A stretch of 64,000 nt of DNA, taken from assembly GCF_000417875.1 (NCBI RefSeq), contig NW_006920875.1, positions 350,538 to 414,537 on the forward strand, in the 5' to 3' direction. Position 1 is the stretch's first letter. Every line of letters begins with the position of its first letter. A model generated the notes under the pieces. That model had not been told where the DNA came from and searched no databases. It saw only the letters and a program-made list of their open reading frames with translations. This document shows positions 32,939-42,600 of the stretch, piece by piece. The stretch is from Pseudozyma flocculosa PF-1 (Eukaryota; Basidiomycota; Ustilaginomycetes; Ustilaginales; Ustilaginaceae). A program made the position numbers and the translations under genes.

Positions 32939-34948
32939 TCAGAGGGCGCCCTCCTCCATGCAGCTGTCCCTCCAGCCGCGCTCGAGCTCGGCGCGATCGG
33001 CCCTGCACCAGGCAGACTCGAGCTCGGTCACGATGGCGTCGTCGGCCCGTGGCATAGGAGGCGACGACGATGTCGAAGCCGACGAGGTCGACACCACGTC
33101 ATCGTAAAAGGGGAGCGAGGCGGCGACGCTCCGCTCGCGGTACCGCAGCGAGCCGCTGTCGGACTGGAACGACAGGCGCGAAGACGCAGGACCTCCTCCG
33201 AGGTTGGACGAGCTCCATCCCTGCTCGAGGCAGCCGGTCGAGTCGTCGCCCTCGGAATTGTCGTCGTCCCACTCGCCGGCCATGCGATCGTAGTCGCTGC
33301 GCTTCTTTGAGTGCGTGTAGATCCGGCGCTCGGCTTCCTCGGCCTCCTTTTGCTCGAGCTCCGGCTCCTCGACGATGACCATGAGCGACGAGGGACCGTT
33401 TTCGGTCCACGAGGGCAGGATGATGTCGCCCGACGGCGTGGTCTCGAGCTCGTTGGTTGTCGAGAGGGTGCGCGCGCCCTGCTGTTGCATCCTGTTGTCG
33501 CCGCTGGTGCCCCGCTGCGGACCGAGGGGCATCAGCGGGTGTCCGGCGGTGGGACGAGGGGGCAGGCGGGGCTTGCCCGAGGACCAGGTGCGCGGCTGAG
33601 GCTTTGACGCAGCGCCACGCCCTCCGGCAGCAGCCAACGCAGCCTTCCGGGCCAGGGTCTTGGTACGGCGGTTGCGGTACTCGGCTTTCCTGCCAAAGAG
33701 GCGATCAAGCCAGCCCTTGACGGTGCAGGCGAGCCAGACGACCTGCAGCACAGCGAAGACGGCCATGAACGTTTGCTTCGGTCCGTCTGCCTCACGCCAT
33801 TGCCGGGCCAGGCCGTGGAATAGCGCAGCGGTCAGGCCCGATGCAGCGGCGACCGGGCGGCCGAGCGCCTTCTTGACATCGGCATCGTGCACCTTGTGAG
33901 CGAGCGCAGATGCCTTCAGGCCGGGCCGGGGGAGGGATTGGCCCAGGCTGGTGAGCAGAGGCCTGGCGGAGCCCCGGAAGGGCGACACCTGCTTCCAGGC
34001 CTGGTGGACGCGGTGGCAGCCCTGGTGCACCCGATCCGATAGCCCTTGACCATCCACTCCGGTCGACCACTTGCCCACGACGCCAAGCGCCGACGGCCAG
34101 GTCCAGGGCAGGGTCTGCTGATCGAGCTGCGTTGCCAGAAGCTGAGAATAGGACGCTACTCCTGCGTCGCGGGCAAACACGCGAGGCTTGCCAGTGCGCT
34201 CACGACCCGCTGATTCGAGCCGAGTGCTGTTCTGCGCCTCGTTCGCGGGACCCGCGGCAATGATACCGGCATCACCGGGAGCTGACCATTGCGAGCTAAC
34301 GCCAGGGCCGGCAGGGACGATGGTGCGGCCAACGGGCTGTACCGTGTAGTGAAGGGCGACGGGCCGGTGGTCCAGGCGCTGGTCGCTGGACGGCATAGCG
34401 GTGACTTCGAGCAGTGGCACTTCGGATGCCTGCGCTCCACCACTCGCCGGACGTGCGCTGAGGAGCCACCGGTGGACGTGTCGGGGGTCGAGGTCAGGGA
34501 TGTTCTTGCCTCTGAGCTTCAGAGATCGCGGATGAGCTGGCAGCAGGGAGATGAGCCATGGCGACTGCCCGGCAGCGCCTTGCGGAGGGAGAGCTGCGCC
34601 GCCCGTCCAGCTCTCGAGGGCGGCCACGCGGGTTGGGTCGAAAGGGTCGAGCGTCCACTGAGCAGCCTGGGCGGTGGTGGTTTCATGACTGACGAGCGGG
34701 TGGACGACCGAGTCCGTGGTGCTTCCATCGGCGTGATGGATGACGATAGAGTCGGCGGTGAGCGTTGCATTGAGCGTCCACAGGGAAGAAGGGGGACCCG
34801 CGACTGCGGCCGTCTCCGCCGCTGGACTCTCGAGCAGCCAGACGAGGTTGGTCGCGGCGCTTCCGCCTGGTTTCTGCGGAGCAGAGGCTTGGGCTGGCAA
34901 AGCGCTAGCGAGGCAGACCAAGAGAGCGGTCGCCGAAGCGGAGCGCAT
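32939..34948 (-). CDS. Predicted type I membrane protein, unknown function
   Basis: A single exon of 669 residues. It opens with a clear signal peptide (MRSASATALLVCLASALPAQ, cleavage likely after ASA). The next about 370 residues would be lumenal or extracellular, with an N-glycosylation site in LWTLNATLT and a structured-looking block LLPAHPRSLKLRGKNIPDLD. One membrane helix follows at about 393-413 (TFMAVFAVLQVVWLACTVKG). The remaining 255 residues are basic just after the helix, then acidic and Ser-rich, consistent with a cytosolic tail. The chosen ATG (34948) starts the signal peptide directly; the frame upstream is open but lacks gene-like sequence. I do not recognise the family. It is divergent from the DDHD phospholipase gene, which also acts on membranes, but a functional link is only speculation. 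Confidence 0.75.
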   Translation of the reverse strand: MRSASATALLVCLASALPAQASAPQKPGGSAATNLVWLLESPAAETAAVAGPPSSLWTLNATLTADSIVIHHADGSTTDSVVHPLVSHETTTAQAAQWTLDPFDPTRVAALESWTGGAALPPQGAAGQSPWLISLLPAHPRSLKLRGKNIPDLDPRHVHRWLLSARPASGGAQASEVPLLEVTAMPSSDQRLDHRPVALHYTVQPVGRTIVPAGPGVSSQWSAPGDAGIIAAGPANEAQNSTRLESAGRERTGKPRVFARDAGVASYSQLLATQLDQQTLPWTWPSALGVVGKWSTGVDGQGLSDRVHQGCHRVHQAWKQVSPFRGSARPLLTSLGQSLPRPGLKASALAHKVHDADVKKALGRPVAAASGLTAALFHGLARQWREADGPKQTFMAVFAVLQVVWLACTVKGWLDRLFGRKAEYRNRRTKTLARKAALAAAGGRGAASKPQPRTWSSGKPRLPPRPTAGHPLMPLGPQRGTSGDNRMQQQGARTLSTTNELETTPSGDIILPSWTENGPSSLMVIVEEPELEQKEAEEAERRIYTHSKKRSDYDRMAGEWDDDNSEGDDSTGCLEQGWSSSNLGGGPASSRLSFQSDSGSLRYRERSVAASLPFYDDVVSTSSASTSSSPPMPRADDAIVTELESAWCRADRAELERGWRDSCMEEGAL

Positions 34949-35905
34949 GGTCGTGTCGAGAGGGCCAACTCTGGGAAATGGCTTGCCTTGGTTGGTGTTG
35001 TTTCGGGATACGAGCGAGTCGGTGTGTGGTTGCAGTCGAGCTGCGACGGCTGCTCTGTAGTACGAGTGGTTGATGACAGGAGCGCAAGGCGTGCGGCGAC
35101 AGAGCAAGGCGCTGATATCGGTGGGTCGGTGTAGGTTGGGAGTCTGTTGATGGTGGAGCGAGGGCAGGAGCGATGGACCAGCATCACAAAGGGGGACGAG
35201 ATGCAGGCAGATGGGAGAGGTTGCGCCACCCACACTGCGACCTGCTGTGGCCGCCGACCAGCGATTCGCTCGCCGAAGCACCCGCGGGACGCACCGCAAA
35301 ACGAGGGGCCCACCCTACCTGCCCTGCGCCTCTGAGAAAAAAACAGCGAGCGAGGGCCCCTGCCTGCCAGGTGGCCAGCTTGCCTCCGCCCGCTTGCCGA
35401 AGCTGCACGGGCTGGAGAGCCCCTCTCGCTTCACCGAAATAGCAATCAGGCCCGCACGACGGTATGGACCGAGTCGAGGCACGACTCGACCATCCCGACA
35501 CCGCAACTACTGCGTGCGCTCTGTGCGTAACGGATGGTACGCTGGACAAGCCTAATACAACAGCTGTGCTGCCAGCGCCACTGTGGTGGGCGGCAGATCC
35601 AGCAGCGCGGCGGTCGGTCAACCGGCAAGGCGGAGCGTAACGCCAGGCCAAATTCGGCTCCGAGCCTCTCCCCACTCGCCTTTCAACGCCCCGCCAAGCA
35701 GCGCGCTGCAAGGGCCAGGCGAGGTGACGGAGGCGGTGCAGCCCTGTGATGCGAGCCGAGCTTTCGGGCCACCCGCCTAGCCAACCCAACGAGAAGAAGC
35801 GCGCCTACCAGAGCGACGAGAACCAGCGAGCAGCACCTTGCTTGCCTTGTTGCCATCATCCTGCTTCGCTCCATTAATCGGCATCGACCCGACACCTTAT
35901 CGAGG
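34949..35905. promoter_or_regulatory. Divergent upstream region of the one-TM protein and DDHD phospholipase genes
   Basis: 957 bp between two divergent ATGs. Pyrimidine-rich stretches lie at each end on the respective coding strands. Frames across it have no conserved features, and no repeats stand out. Confidence 0.4.
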
Positions 35906-38900
35906 ATGACTTCGCAGAACCAGCCGGCGGCGCCGAGCCAAGACTCGGCCACGCCGACGGCCGAGCCGCTTCGGGATGCGCCGACACCGACGTCTTCGGT
36001 CTCGGCCGCGCCAGACAAGCGTCCGAGATGGCTCTACGCCAGGGGCAAGGGATGGGCGACCTTTGCCGTCGAGGACGACAAGGCGCTCGAGGAGCGATGG
36101 CAGCAGCTCGGCGGCGCACAGTGGGCCGAGAGCCTCGAGGCGGCCCAGGGCGATGACGAGGACGACGAGGATGGTACGCAACGACAGGGACAGGGTGACG
36201 GCCAAGGCGACGATGCAGCAGAGCAGCCCAAGGCGAAGCGTCGACAGCGCCCGCCTATGCCCACCGCACCGCCTTCGGGCGTCGATGCCGTCCGCTCGGC
36301 CATCAGCGGCGTCACAGACCTGCCCGGAAAGGCCAAGCGCACCATCAAGCAGACCGCCGACCAGGCGTCGGGCGCCATGTCGAAACCTACCGGCTCGGAC
36401 ACGCCGCTGACAAAGGTGGCAAAGGGAGCAAAGAAGGCGACGGAACACGAAGGCTCCGGCAGCGACGGTGTCAAGGCAAAGAGCGACGGCGACGACCGCA
36501 ACACGGATGCGGATGGCAGCGACGCCCCCTCGTCCAAGCAAAAGGACGGGAAGACCATGGTCAACGAGATCCTGGACCCAGACCAGCCAGAGTCTGAGCG
36601 CCGCTCCAAGGTCGCCGTCATGGAGGACAAGCTGTTCGACGTCGACCTCGAGCGCATGGTCCTCTACCCAGTCTTCTGGAAGGGCGTGCTCCTGAAAGTG
36701 GTGCGCGCAGAGTGGTTCTACTCGTCCTCGACCGACGGCTCCTACGCGCCCATCTCGTGGGACGATCACCTCAGCGGAGATCTCGACGCCGCCTACGACA
36801 AGGCAAGACCCTGGACACGCGGCGAGGACGCTGCCACCGACGTCAAGAAGCCCAAGGACGGCAAGCGCAGCGATGCAAAACAGGGGAGCGACGAGGAAGA
36901 GGTGGTCGACAAGGACGACCTCGTCCCCCTGCCGAGCATGGAAAATCAGGGAAGGATCCTCTTCGAGGACGCCGAGGTCGGACGCATCTTTTCCGAGGAC
37001 CTGCGAGGTCGCTTCCTCTCGGTGCTGGGCGGGTCCATCGTCGTCCGCGGCTTCGACAAGGCCGAGGCCATAGCCCGCCAGAAGTCGAGCGGCTCCTACC
37101 TGCCATTTTCGCTGCCCTGGGCCGCCGACGATGAGGACGCCTCGGACGACGAGTCGGGCGATCAGGCCGGGGACGCCAAGCAGCGCCGGCAGGAGCAGGG
37201 CTCCACCTTTGGCGCCCGCAGCGCTTCGAAGAGGGAGGGCGCGGCTCGCCCGGGCGGCAAGCCTCCTGCAGGTGGTGGTGCCGACGAGTCGAGCCCCTCA
37301 AAGGCCAGCGGAGATGATACGGACGAGCGCAAGTCGTTTGCGTCGCGTTTGTGGCCATCGAGCGACTCCCTCACCCGCCCCGCCGTGGCGTTGCTGCGCA
37401 TGGTAGGCTACAGCAGGGACGACGCCGCCGAGGAGGGCAAGCGGCGGGTCAAGCAGAAGGCGACCGAGGACGAAGTGGACCGACAGCGCAACTCGAACAC
37501 GGCGCAGGGATCCGGCGGCGGGGAAAAGGTCGACGCGTCCAAGGAAAGCGACCAGCCCGAGATCGACGAGGATCTCAAGGACGAGCCGCCGGAGCTGGTG
37601 CTCGCCATCCATGGCATCGGACAGCAGCTTACCGAAGACTTTGACGCTCTCGACTTTGTCTACGACGTCGAGCGGCTCCGCAACGTGTCCAACAAGCAGG
37701 CGGCCGACCCGGCGGTCCGCAGGCTGGCACGAGGGCGGAGGGCGCAGTACATCCCCATCTGCTGGCGTCGCGCGCTCAAGTTTGACGAGAAGCCCGAGGG
37801 CAACGACAACTTCTATACCCTGGACGACGTGACCAACTCGGCCGCCATCCCCATCGTACGCAACGTCATCAGCAAAGTGGTCCTCGATGTGCCATTCTAC
37901 CTTTCTCACCATCGCCAGAAGATGATCGAGTCCGTCACCGCCGAGCTCAACCGGACCTACCGCCTCTTCTGCCGACGCAACCCGGACTTTGAGAGGAAGG
38001 GCGGGCGCGTATCGATCATCGGCCACTCGCTCGGCTCAGCGCTGGCGACCGACATTCTATCTGCGCAGCCGACGCGCGTGCCGCCGATGCACGAGGTCGC
38101 TGAAGAGGACCCGGACCGGCTCAAGGAGAACAAGCACCTGCACTTCAACGTCAAGAACCTCTTCTTCATCGGCTCTCCCGTGGGCTTCTTCCTCTATCTT
38201 GATGGCGGGCAGCTCATCGCTCGGCGTGGCACCCTACGCAGCCGCGCGGAAGCCAAGGAAGGCGAGGAGGACGCCAGCTGGGATGCACAGGGCAAGTACG
38301 GCTGCCTGGCGACCGAGACAGTCTACAACATCTACAATCCCACCGACCCGGTCGCCTTCCAGCTGGGAGCCACGGCGGACCGCACCTACGCCAGTATGGT
38401 CAAGCCCATCCCGATTGCAGATGCGGCCGGTGCGCTCCTCCAGGCCCTCGCCCTGCCGCGGCTGAGCGTGACGAGGATCTTTGAAAAGTACGGCGAGCAC
38501 CCGTTCAAGGGCGTCGGCAAGATTGTCTGGCAGGCGCAGCGCTACGAGGAGGGCAACGACGACGATGACGAGCCCGGATCGGAGGACGGGGCGGCCGACA
38601 TCGACGAGATCGCGGCGTCCGAAAGGCGGCTGCAGAAGGAGCGCGAGTTGGGACGCAAGATCCTCGACTCTTCGCACTTCCTCAAGCATGTCCGCAAGAT
38701 GAAGAAGCTCGACGAGGACGCCAAGAAGAAGCGGGAGCAGGCCGACCGAGAGTCCAAGGAGGAGGGCGATGAAAAGGACGGCGACGAGGGCCGGGGCCAC
38801 GACGAGCAGGACGGCGAGGCAGATACCGACGACGGCAGTGACGGCGGGTCGAAGCAGGCGCTGGTAGACGAGCCAGCGCCCATGGCAACCGAGGTCGGAA

Positions 38901-39361
38901 CGCTACAGAAGCGCCTGCAACCGCGCCGAACACTCGACACGGCCAAGAAGCGCGGCCTTTCGCTGCAGACCGCCCCTTCCTCGCCCGAGGCGGGGCCGGA
39001 GGACGAGGGGCAGCACGTCGACCTCGACATGCTCGAGCGGGGCGAGCGGCGCTTCCGCGCCCTCAACCCGCACGGCTGCATCGACTTTATGCTCGCGGGC
39101 TCGATTGGCTTTAGCGAGTACCTCGACGCCCTCTCGGCCCACCTCCAGTACTGGACCCACCCGGACTTTGCCACTTTCGTCCTCACCCAGCTCTTTGCTG
39201 ACTGGAGCGGCGGCGATAACGTCACCGTCGTCCCCGACGTCGAGATTCCGGGGAAGCCGGGGGAAGGGGAGGACGACGAGGAGCAGGAGGAAGACGAGGA
39301 TGATCAAGAGGGAGAGGAAGATGAAGATGACGAGGACAGTGACGAGTTCGAGAAAGAGTAG
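35906..39361 (+). CDS. DDHD-domain phospholipase (PA-PLA1 family)
   Basis: Intracellular phospholipase A1 of the DDHD1/DDHD2/Sec23ip family (yeast YOR022C), hydrolysing phosphatidic acid or related lipids on ER/Golgi or mitochondrial membranes. A single exon of 1151 residues. Residues 1-100 include a WWE-like strand (RPRWLYARGKGWATFAVEDD); 100-250 and 410-540 are disordered. The hydrolase core starts at LVLAIHGIGQQL (about 565), and the nucleophile elbow is GHSLG with Ser-708. Metal-binding or catalytic DDHD residues are visible as D814 (NPTDPVAFQL), D1060 (HGCIDFML) and H1079 (AHLQYW). A charged coiled segment (about 880-1000) interrupts the DDHD domain, and the tail is very acidic (EEDEDDQEGEEDEDDEDSD). 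The ATG at 35906 gives MTSQNQPAAP and is the first in frame. It is convergent with the pericentrin gene, 263 bp apart. Confidence 0.93.
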   Translation: MTSQNQPAAPSQDSATPTAEPLRDAPTPTSSVSAAPDKRPRWLYARGKGWATFAVEDDKALEERWQQLGGAQWAESLEAAQGDDEDDEDGTQRQGQGDGQGDDAAEQPKAKRRQRPPMPTAPPSGVDAVRSAISGVTDLPGKAKRTIKQTADQASGAMSKPTGSDTPLTKVAKGAKKATEHEGSGSDGVKAKSDGDDRNTDADGSDAPSSKQKDGKTMVNEILDPDQPESERRSKVAVMEDKLFDVDLERMVLYPVFWKGVLLKVVRAEWFYSSSTDGSYAPISWDDHLSGDLDAAYDKARPWTRGEDAATDVKKPKDGKRSDAKQGSDEEEVVDKDDLVPLPSMENQGRILFEDAEVGRIFSEDLRGRFLSVLGGSIVVRGFDKAEAIARQKSSGSYLPFSLPWAADDEDASDDESGDQAGDAKQRRQEQGSTFGARSASKREGAARPGGKPPAGGGADESSPSKASGDDTDERKSFASRLWPSSDSLTRPAVALLRMVGYSRDDAAEEGKRRVKQKATEDEVDRQRNSNTAQGSGGGEKVDASKESDQPEIDEDLKDEPPELVLAIHGIGQQLTEDFDALDFVYDVERLRNVSNKQAADPAVRRLARGRRAQYIPICWRRALKFDEKPEGNDNFYTLDDVTNSAAIPIVRNVISKVVLDVPFYLSHHRQKMIESVTAELNRTYRLFCRRNPDFERKGGRVSIIGHSLGSALATDILSAQPTRVPPMHEVAEEDPDRLKENKHLHFNVKNLFFIGSPVGFFLYLDGGQLIARRGTLRSRAEAKEGEEDASWDAQGKYGCLATETVYNIYNPTDPVAFQLGATADRTYASMVKPIPIADAAGALLQALALPRLSVTRIFEKYGEHPFKGVGKIVWQAQRYEEGNDDDDEPGSEDGAADIDEIAASERRLQKERELGRKILDSSHFLKHVRKMKKLDEDAKKKREQADRESKEEGDEKDGDEGRGHDEQDGEADTDDGSDGGSKQALVDEPAPMATEVGTLQKRLQPRRTLDTAKKRGLSLQTAPSSPEAGPEDEGQHVDLDMLERGERRFRALNPHGCIDFMLAGSIGFSEYLDALSAHLQYWTHPDFATFVLTQLFADWSGGDNVTVVPDVEIPGKPGEGEDDEEQEEDEDDQEGEEDEDDEDSDEFEKE

Positions 39362-39624
39362 AGGCAGAGCAGGCTGGTGCGCTGCCGCCTCTGCGAACCT
39401 ATCGGACGCACATCAAGAGCACGCCATCACGATACACATCCCCGGACGCGCGTCAAGGGCCAGCGGAAACTGGAAAACGGGATTTCTTCTCCTCAGTCGA
39501 CAGATAATGTCCAAGCCATGGTGATACAGGGGTCCGGGTCCGGGTCGAGATGAGGGCGACGTCGTCGGGAGTTTGATACAGTCGCGGAAGGGACAGGTGA
39601 GCGCAGAAGAGGTGTCCTCGCCGA

Positions 39625-42600
39625 TCAAGGACGAGTGGTGGCAGAGGGCTGGCTGGCGGGGGCACGGCGAGCACGAGGGGCAGCGAGGTGGCCGTGCTTG
39701 TCGCCCTCGCCGGCGCCCTTTCGCGCCATGGCCTCTGCCTCGTCCTTTCTTCTCTGGCGGACGGCCTGGTGGGCGTCGGCGAGCGAGTTCTTCATCTCGC
39801 ATGCCTTCTGCCACTTTGTCGCCATCATCCTGTCGTCGCCGCACGTGTACAGGGGCAAGGGAGCGGAGAGCGAGAGAAACGGGCGGGGTCAGCCACGACG
39901 GAGTTCGACGGCAGACGAGCGAGGGAAGCACCGCTGAACGAGCCGAGCCGACTCACCTCATCCTCACGCCAGCGCGGACGGCCTTGATGGCGACGTTCCA
40001 CCGCCTCCTGGCCGGGTTGAAGCGCGCCACCATGTCGTCCCTCTGCCGCCGCCGCTCGTCGCCCTCGATGCGGAGGTGGAGTAGCAGGCTGTCGATCTCG
40101 TCGTCGACCTCGACCAGGCCGCGCAGCAGCAGGGTGATGTACGTCTTCTGGTGGGCGAGGTCGGAGCGCAGGTCGCTCTCGCGCGTCAGCTTGGCCTTGA
40201 GGTAGCGGATCTGCAGCATCAGCCCCTTGCACTCCTGCGCGTGCTGCGCCCGGAGCTCGAGGAGGTGCTGCTGCGCCACTGCGGCTTGATGCGACGAGCT
40301 GACGTAGGGCGGTGGCGCGGCGGATCTGTCATCGTCGTCGTGAACGTCAAGGGGGGGAAAAGGAAGCACGTGCGGGCAAAGTCAGCCAGCCAGTTCGAAT
40401 CATCCGGCCGCGTTGTGGGCTGGGTATCGATCGCATCGCCACTCACCTGATGCGGTCGGCTTCTTCGAGCTTGGCCTTGACGTCCTCGACCTCCTTGGTC
40501 TTGAGCTTGAGCTGCCGGACGAGCTCCTGCACCTGCTGCAAGTCCCTCGCGCGCTGCCGCTCCTTGTCCTCGTCGTCCTTCTCGCGCTTCCGCTGGGCGC
40601 GCTCGCGCTCGGCCCGCAGCGCCTCGAGGTCGCTGCCCTGCCTGTCGGCTTCGCGCCTGACCCTGCGCAGCTCGCTCTCGAAGCGCCCAACATCGCGCAC
40701 AATGTCGTCGCGCTCGGCTCGCAGCCTGTCGCGATCGCCGACGACTTCGGCGTACTCGGCCCGCTTGCTCCGCAGCGCGGCGTGGGTCGCCTCCATCTGC
40801 TCAATCTGCTCGTCGAGCTGAGCCTGGTGCGCTGCGAGCGCCTGCCTCGACACGGCGAGGTCGGCCGCGACCGACTCGTACCGCTCGTTGACCTTGGCGA
40901 ACTTGGCGTGCAGATCGGCGCGCTGCGAGAGGAGGTCGTGGCGTTCCTGCCTGAGCTCCTCGACCTGCGCCTGGGCCGACTCGACCTGCTGCGACAGCGC
41001 ATCGACCTGCGCCTGCATGCCGGACCGGCTCCGGGGATCCGAGCCATCCGATCGGGTCGACTTGTCGAAGAGCTGCCGACTGAGGCTCTCGAGGCCGCCC
41101 ATCTTGTCCTGCAGCTTCCGCTTGACGGCGTCGAGCTCGCTCTGCGTGCTCATCAGCCTCGTCTCGATGTCGGCCTTCTCCTGCGACGTGGCCTTGGACT
41201 TGGCCAGCATCTCGCGCTGGCGCACCTGTTCGGCGTGCAGGTCATCTTGCAGCGAGGCGGCCGCCGTCCGGAACCGGTCCAGCTCGGCGAGGACGCCGCG
41301 ATACTCGCGCCTCTCGCGGCTGCGGTCGGCGAGCTCGTGCTCGCGGCGCTCCACCTCGGCCTCGCGCGTCTTGAGCTGGTCGTGGTCGCTGGCCCATCGG
41401 CTCTTGAGTGCCTCGAGCTGCGCGTGGACGTCGGCAAACACCCTCTGCCGCTGCACCGCACTGCGAGTGCTCTTGTTGGGGCTGTCGCTGACCGAGAAGC
41501 TGGAGCTGCCGGCAGCTCCAGCCGCCGCACTCGCTCGCATCCTCAGACGCTCCAGCTCCGCCTCGAGCTCGGCGATCCTCTGGTTGGCGCGTTCTAGGCG
41601 TTCCGCCAACGTGAGGTGGGCCACGCCGGCGCTGTCGAGCTTCTGCAGCTTGGCATCGATCGAGGCGTTGGCCTCGTCCAGCGCCGACTCAAGGAAGGCG
41701 ATCCTCTCTGCAACACCTGCACCGCCAAGGCTGGACTCGTTGTACAGCCACGATGCCTCGCTGAGCGGGGCGGGCGACCTCGGCGTCTTCATCGGGCTGA
41801 TGTGGCGGAGATTCAGGACCGACTTGGGGAGAGGCGACCGGCCTCCCGGCGTCGTTGGCGAGAGCTTCGATCCTTTGTCGCCGGATCGGGCCATCTCCTG
41901 GTCCTGTTCTTGCTGCTGCTGCGAGAGGAGGGCCAAGCTACTGCCGACGCCGGCGCTGATCATCTTGCGGTATTCGTCGACGCGGAGCTGAAGCTCGCTC
42001 TTCTGCTTCTTGAGCAGCTGTACTTCGAGATCTTTGGCGCGGACGTTGTCGGCCTCGGACGTGGGCGAAGACGCTCGGCCTTCGATCTGGGACTGAAGCT
42101 GCTCGATCGTTTCTCGGGCCGAGGTGAGCTGCCTCTCAAGCGATGCCGCTCGTCTGTCGGCGCTCGAGCGAGATCTCTGACTGCCGACGCTGCGGGTGAG
42201 GTCGGACCGCTTGGCGGTGGCGTCGGGGTCTTGCTCCTCGGCTCGCAACGCGGCTAGCTCGTCGTCCGCCCGCTCCGCCCGATGTCGCTCCTCTTCGAGA
42301 TCAGCTTCGAGGTCAGCCACCTCGGCCTTCCAGGCTTCGACCTGCCTCTCGAGCGCCTGCACACGCTCAGCGTGCTCGCTGGCGCGATCCGACGCTTCCT
42401 TGCTCTCGGAGCGTGCAGTCTCGACCTCCCGCTCGAGCTGCTGGGCCTTGCGCGAGAGACTAGACACTTGCTGCCGGAGCTCGACGTTCTCGGTCTCTGC
42501 CGAGTCCCTGCCCTCTGCCCTGGCCTGCTGGGAGTCGAGTTCGGCGCGCAGGCGATCGCAGGCCTGGCGTGACTCCTCGAGCTCGTTCTCGAGCCGGTCG

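Noticed and set aside
40413..41597. 394-codon plus-strand Leu/Val-rich frame
   Set aside because: It is antisense to the coiled-coil part of the pericentrin-like gene; Glu/Gln-rich heptads read as Leu/Arg on the other strand.
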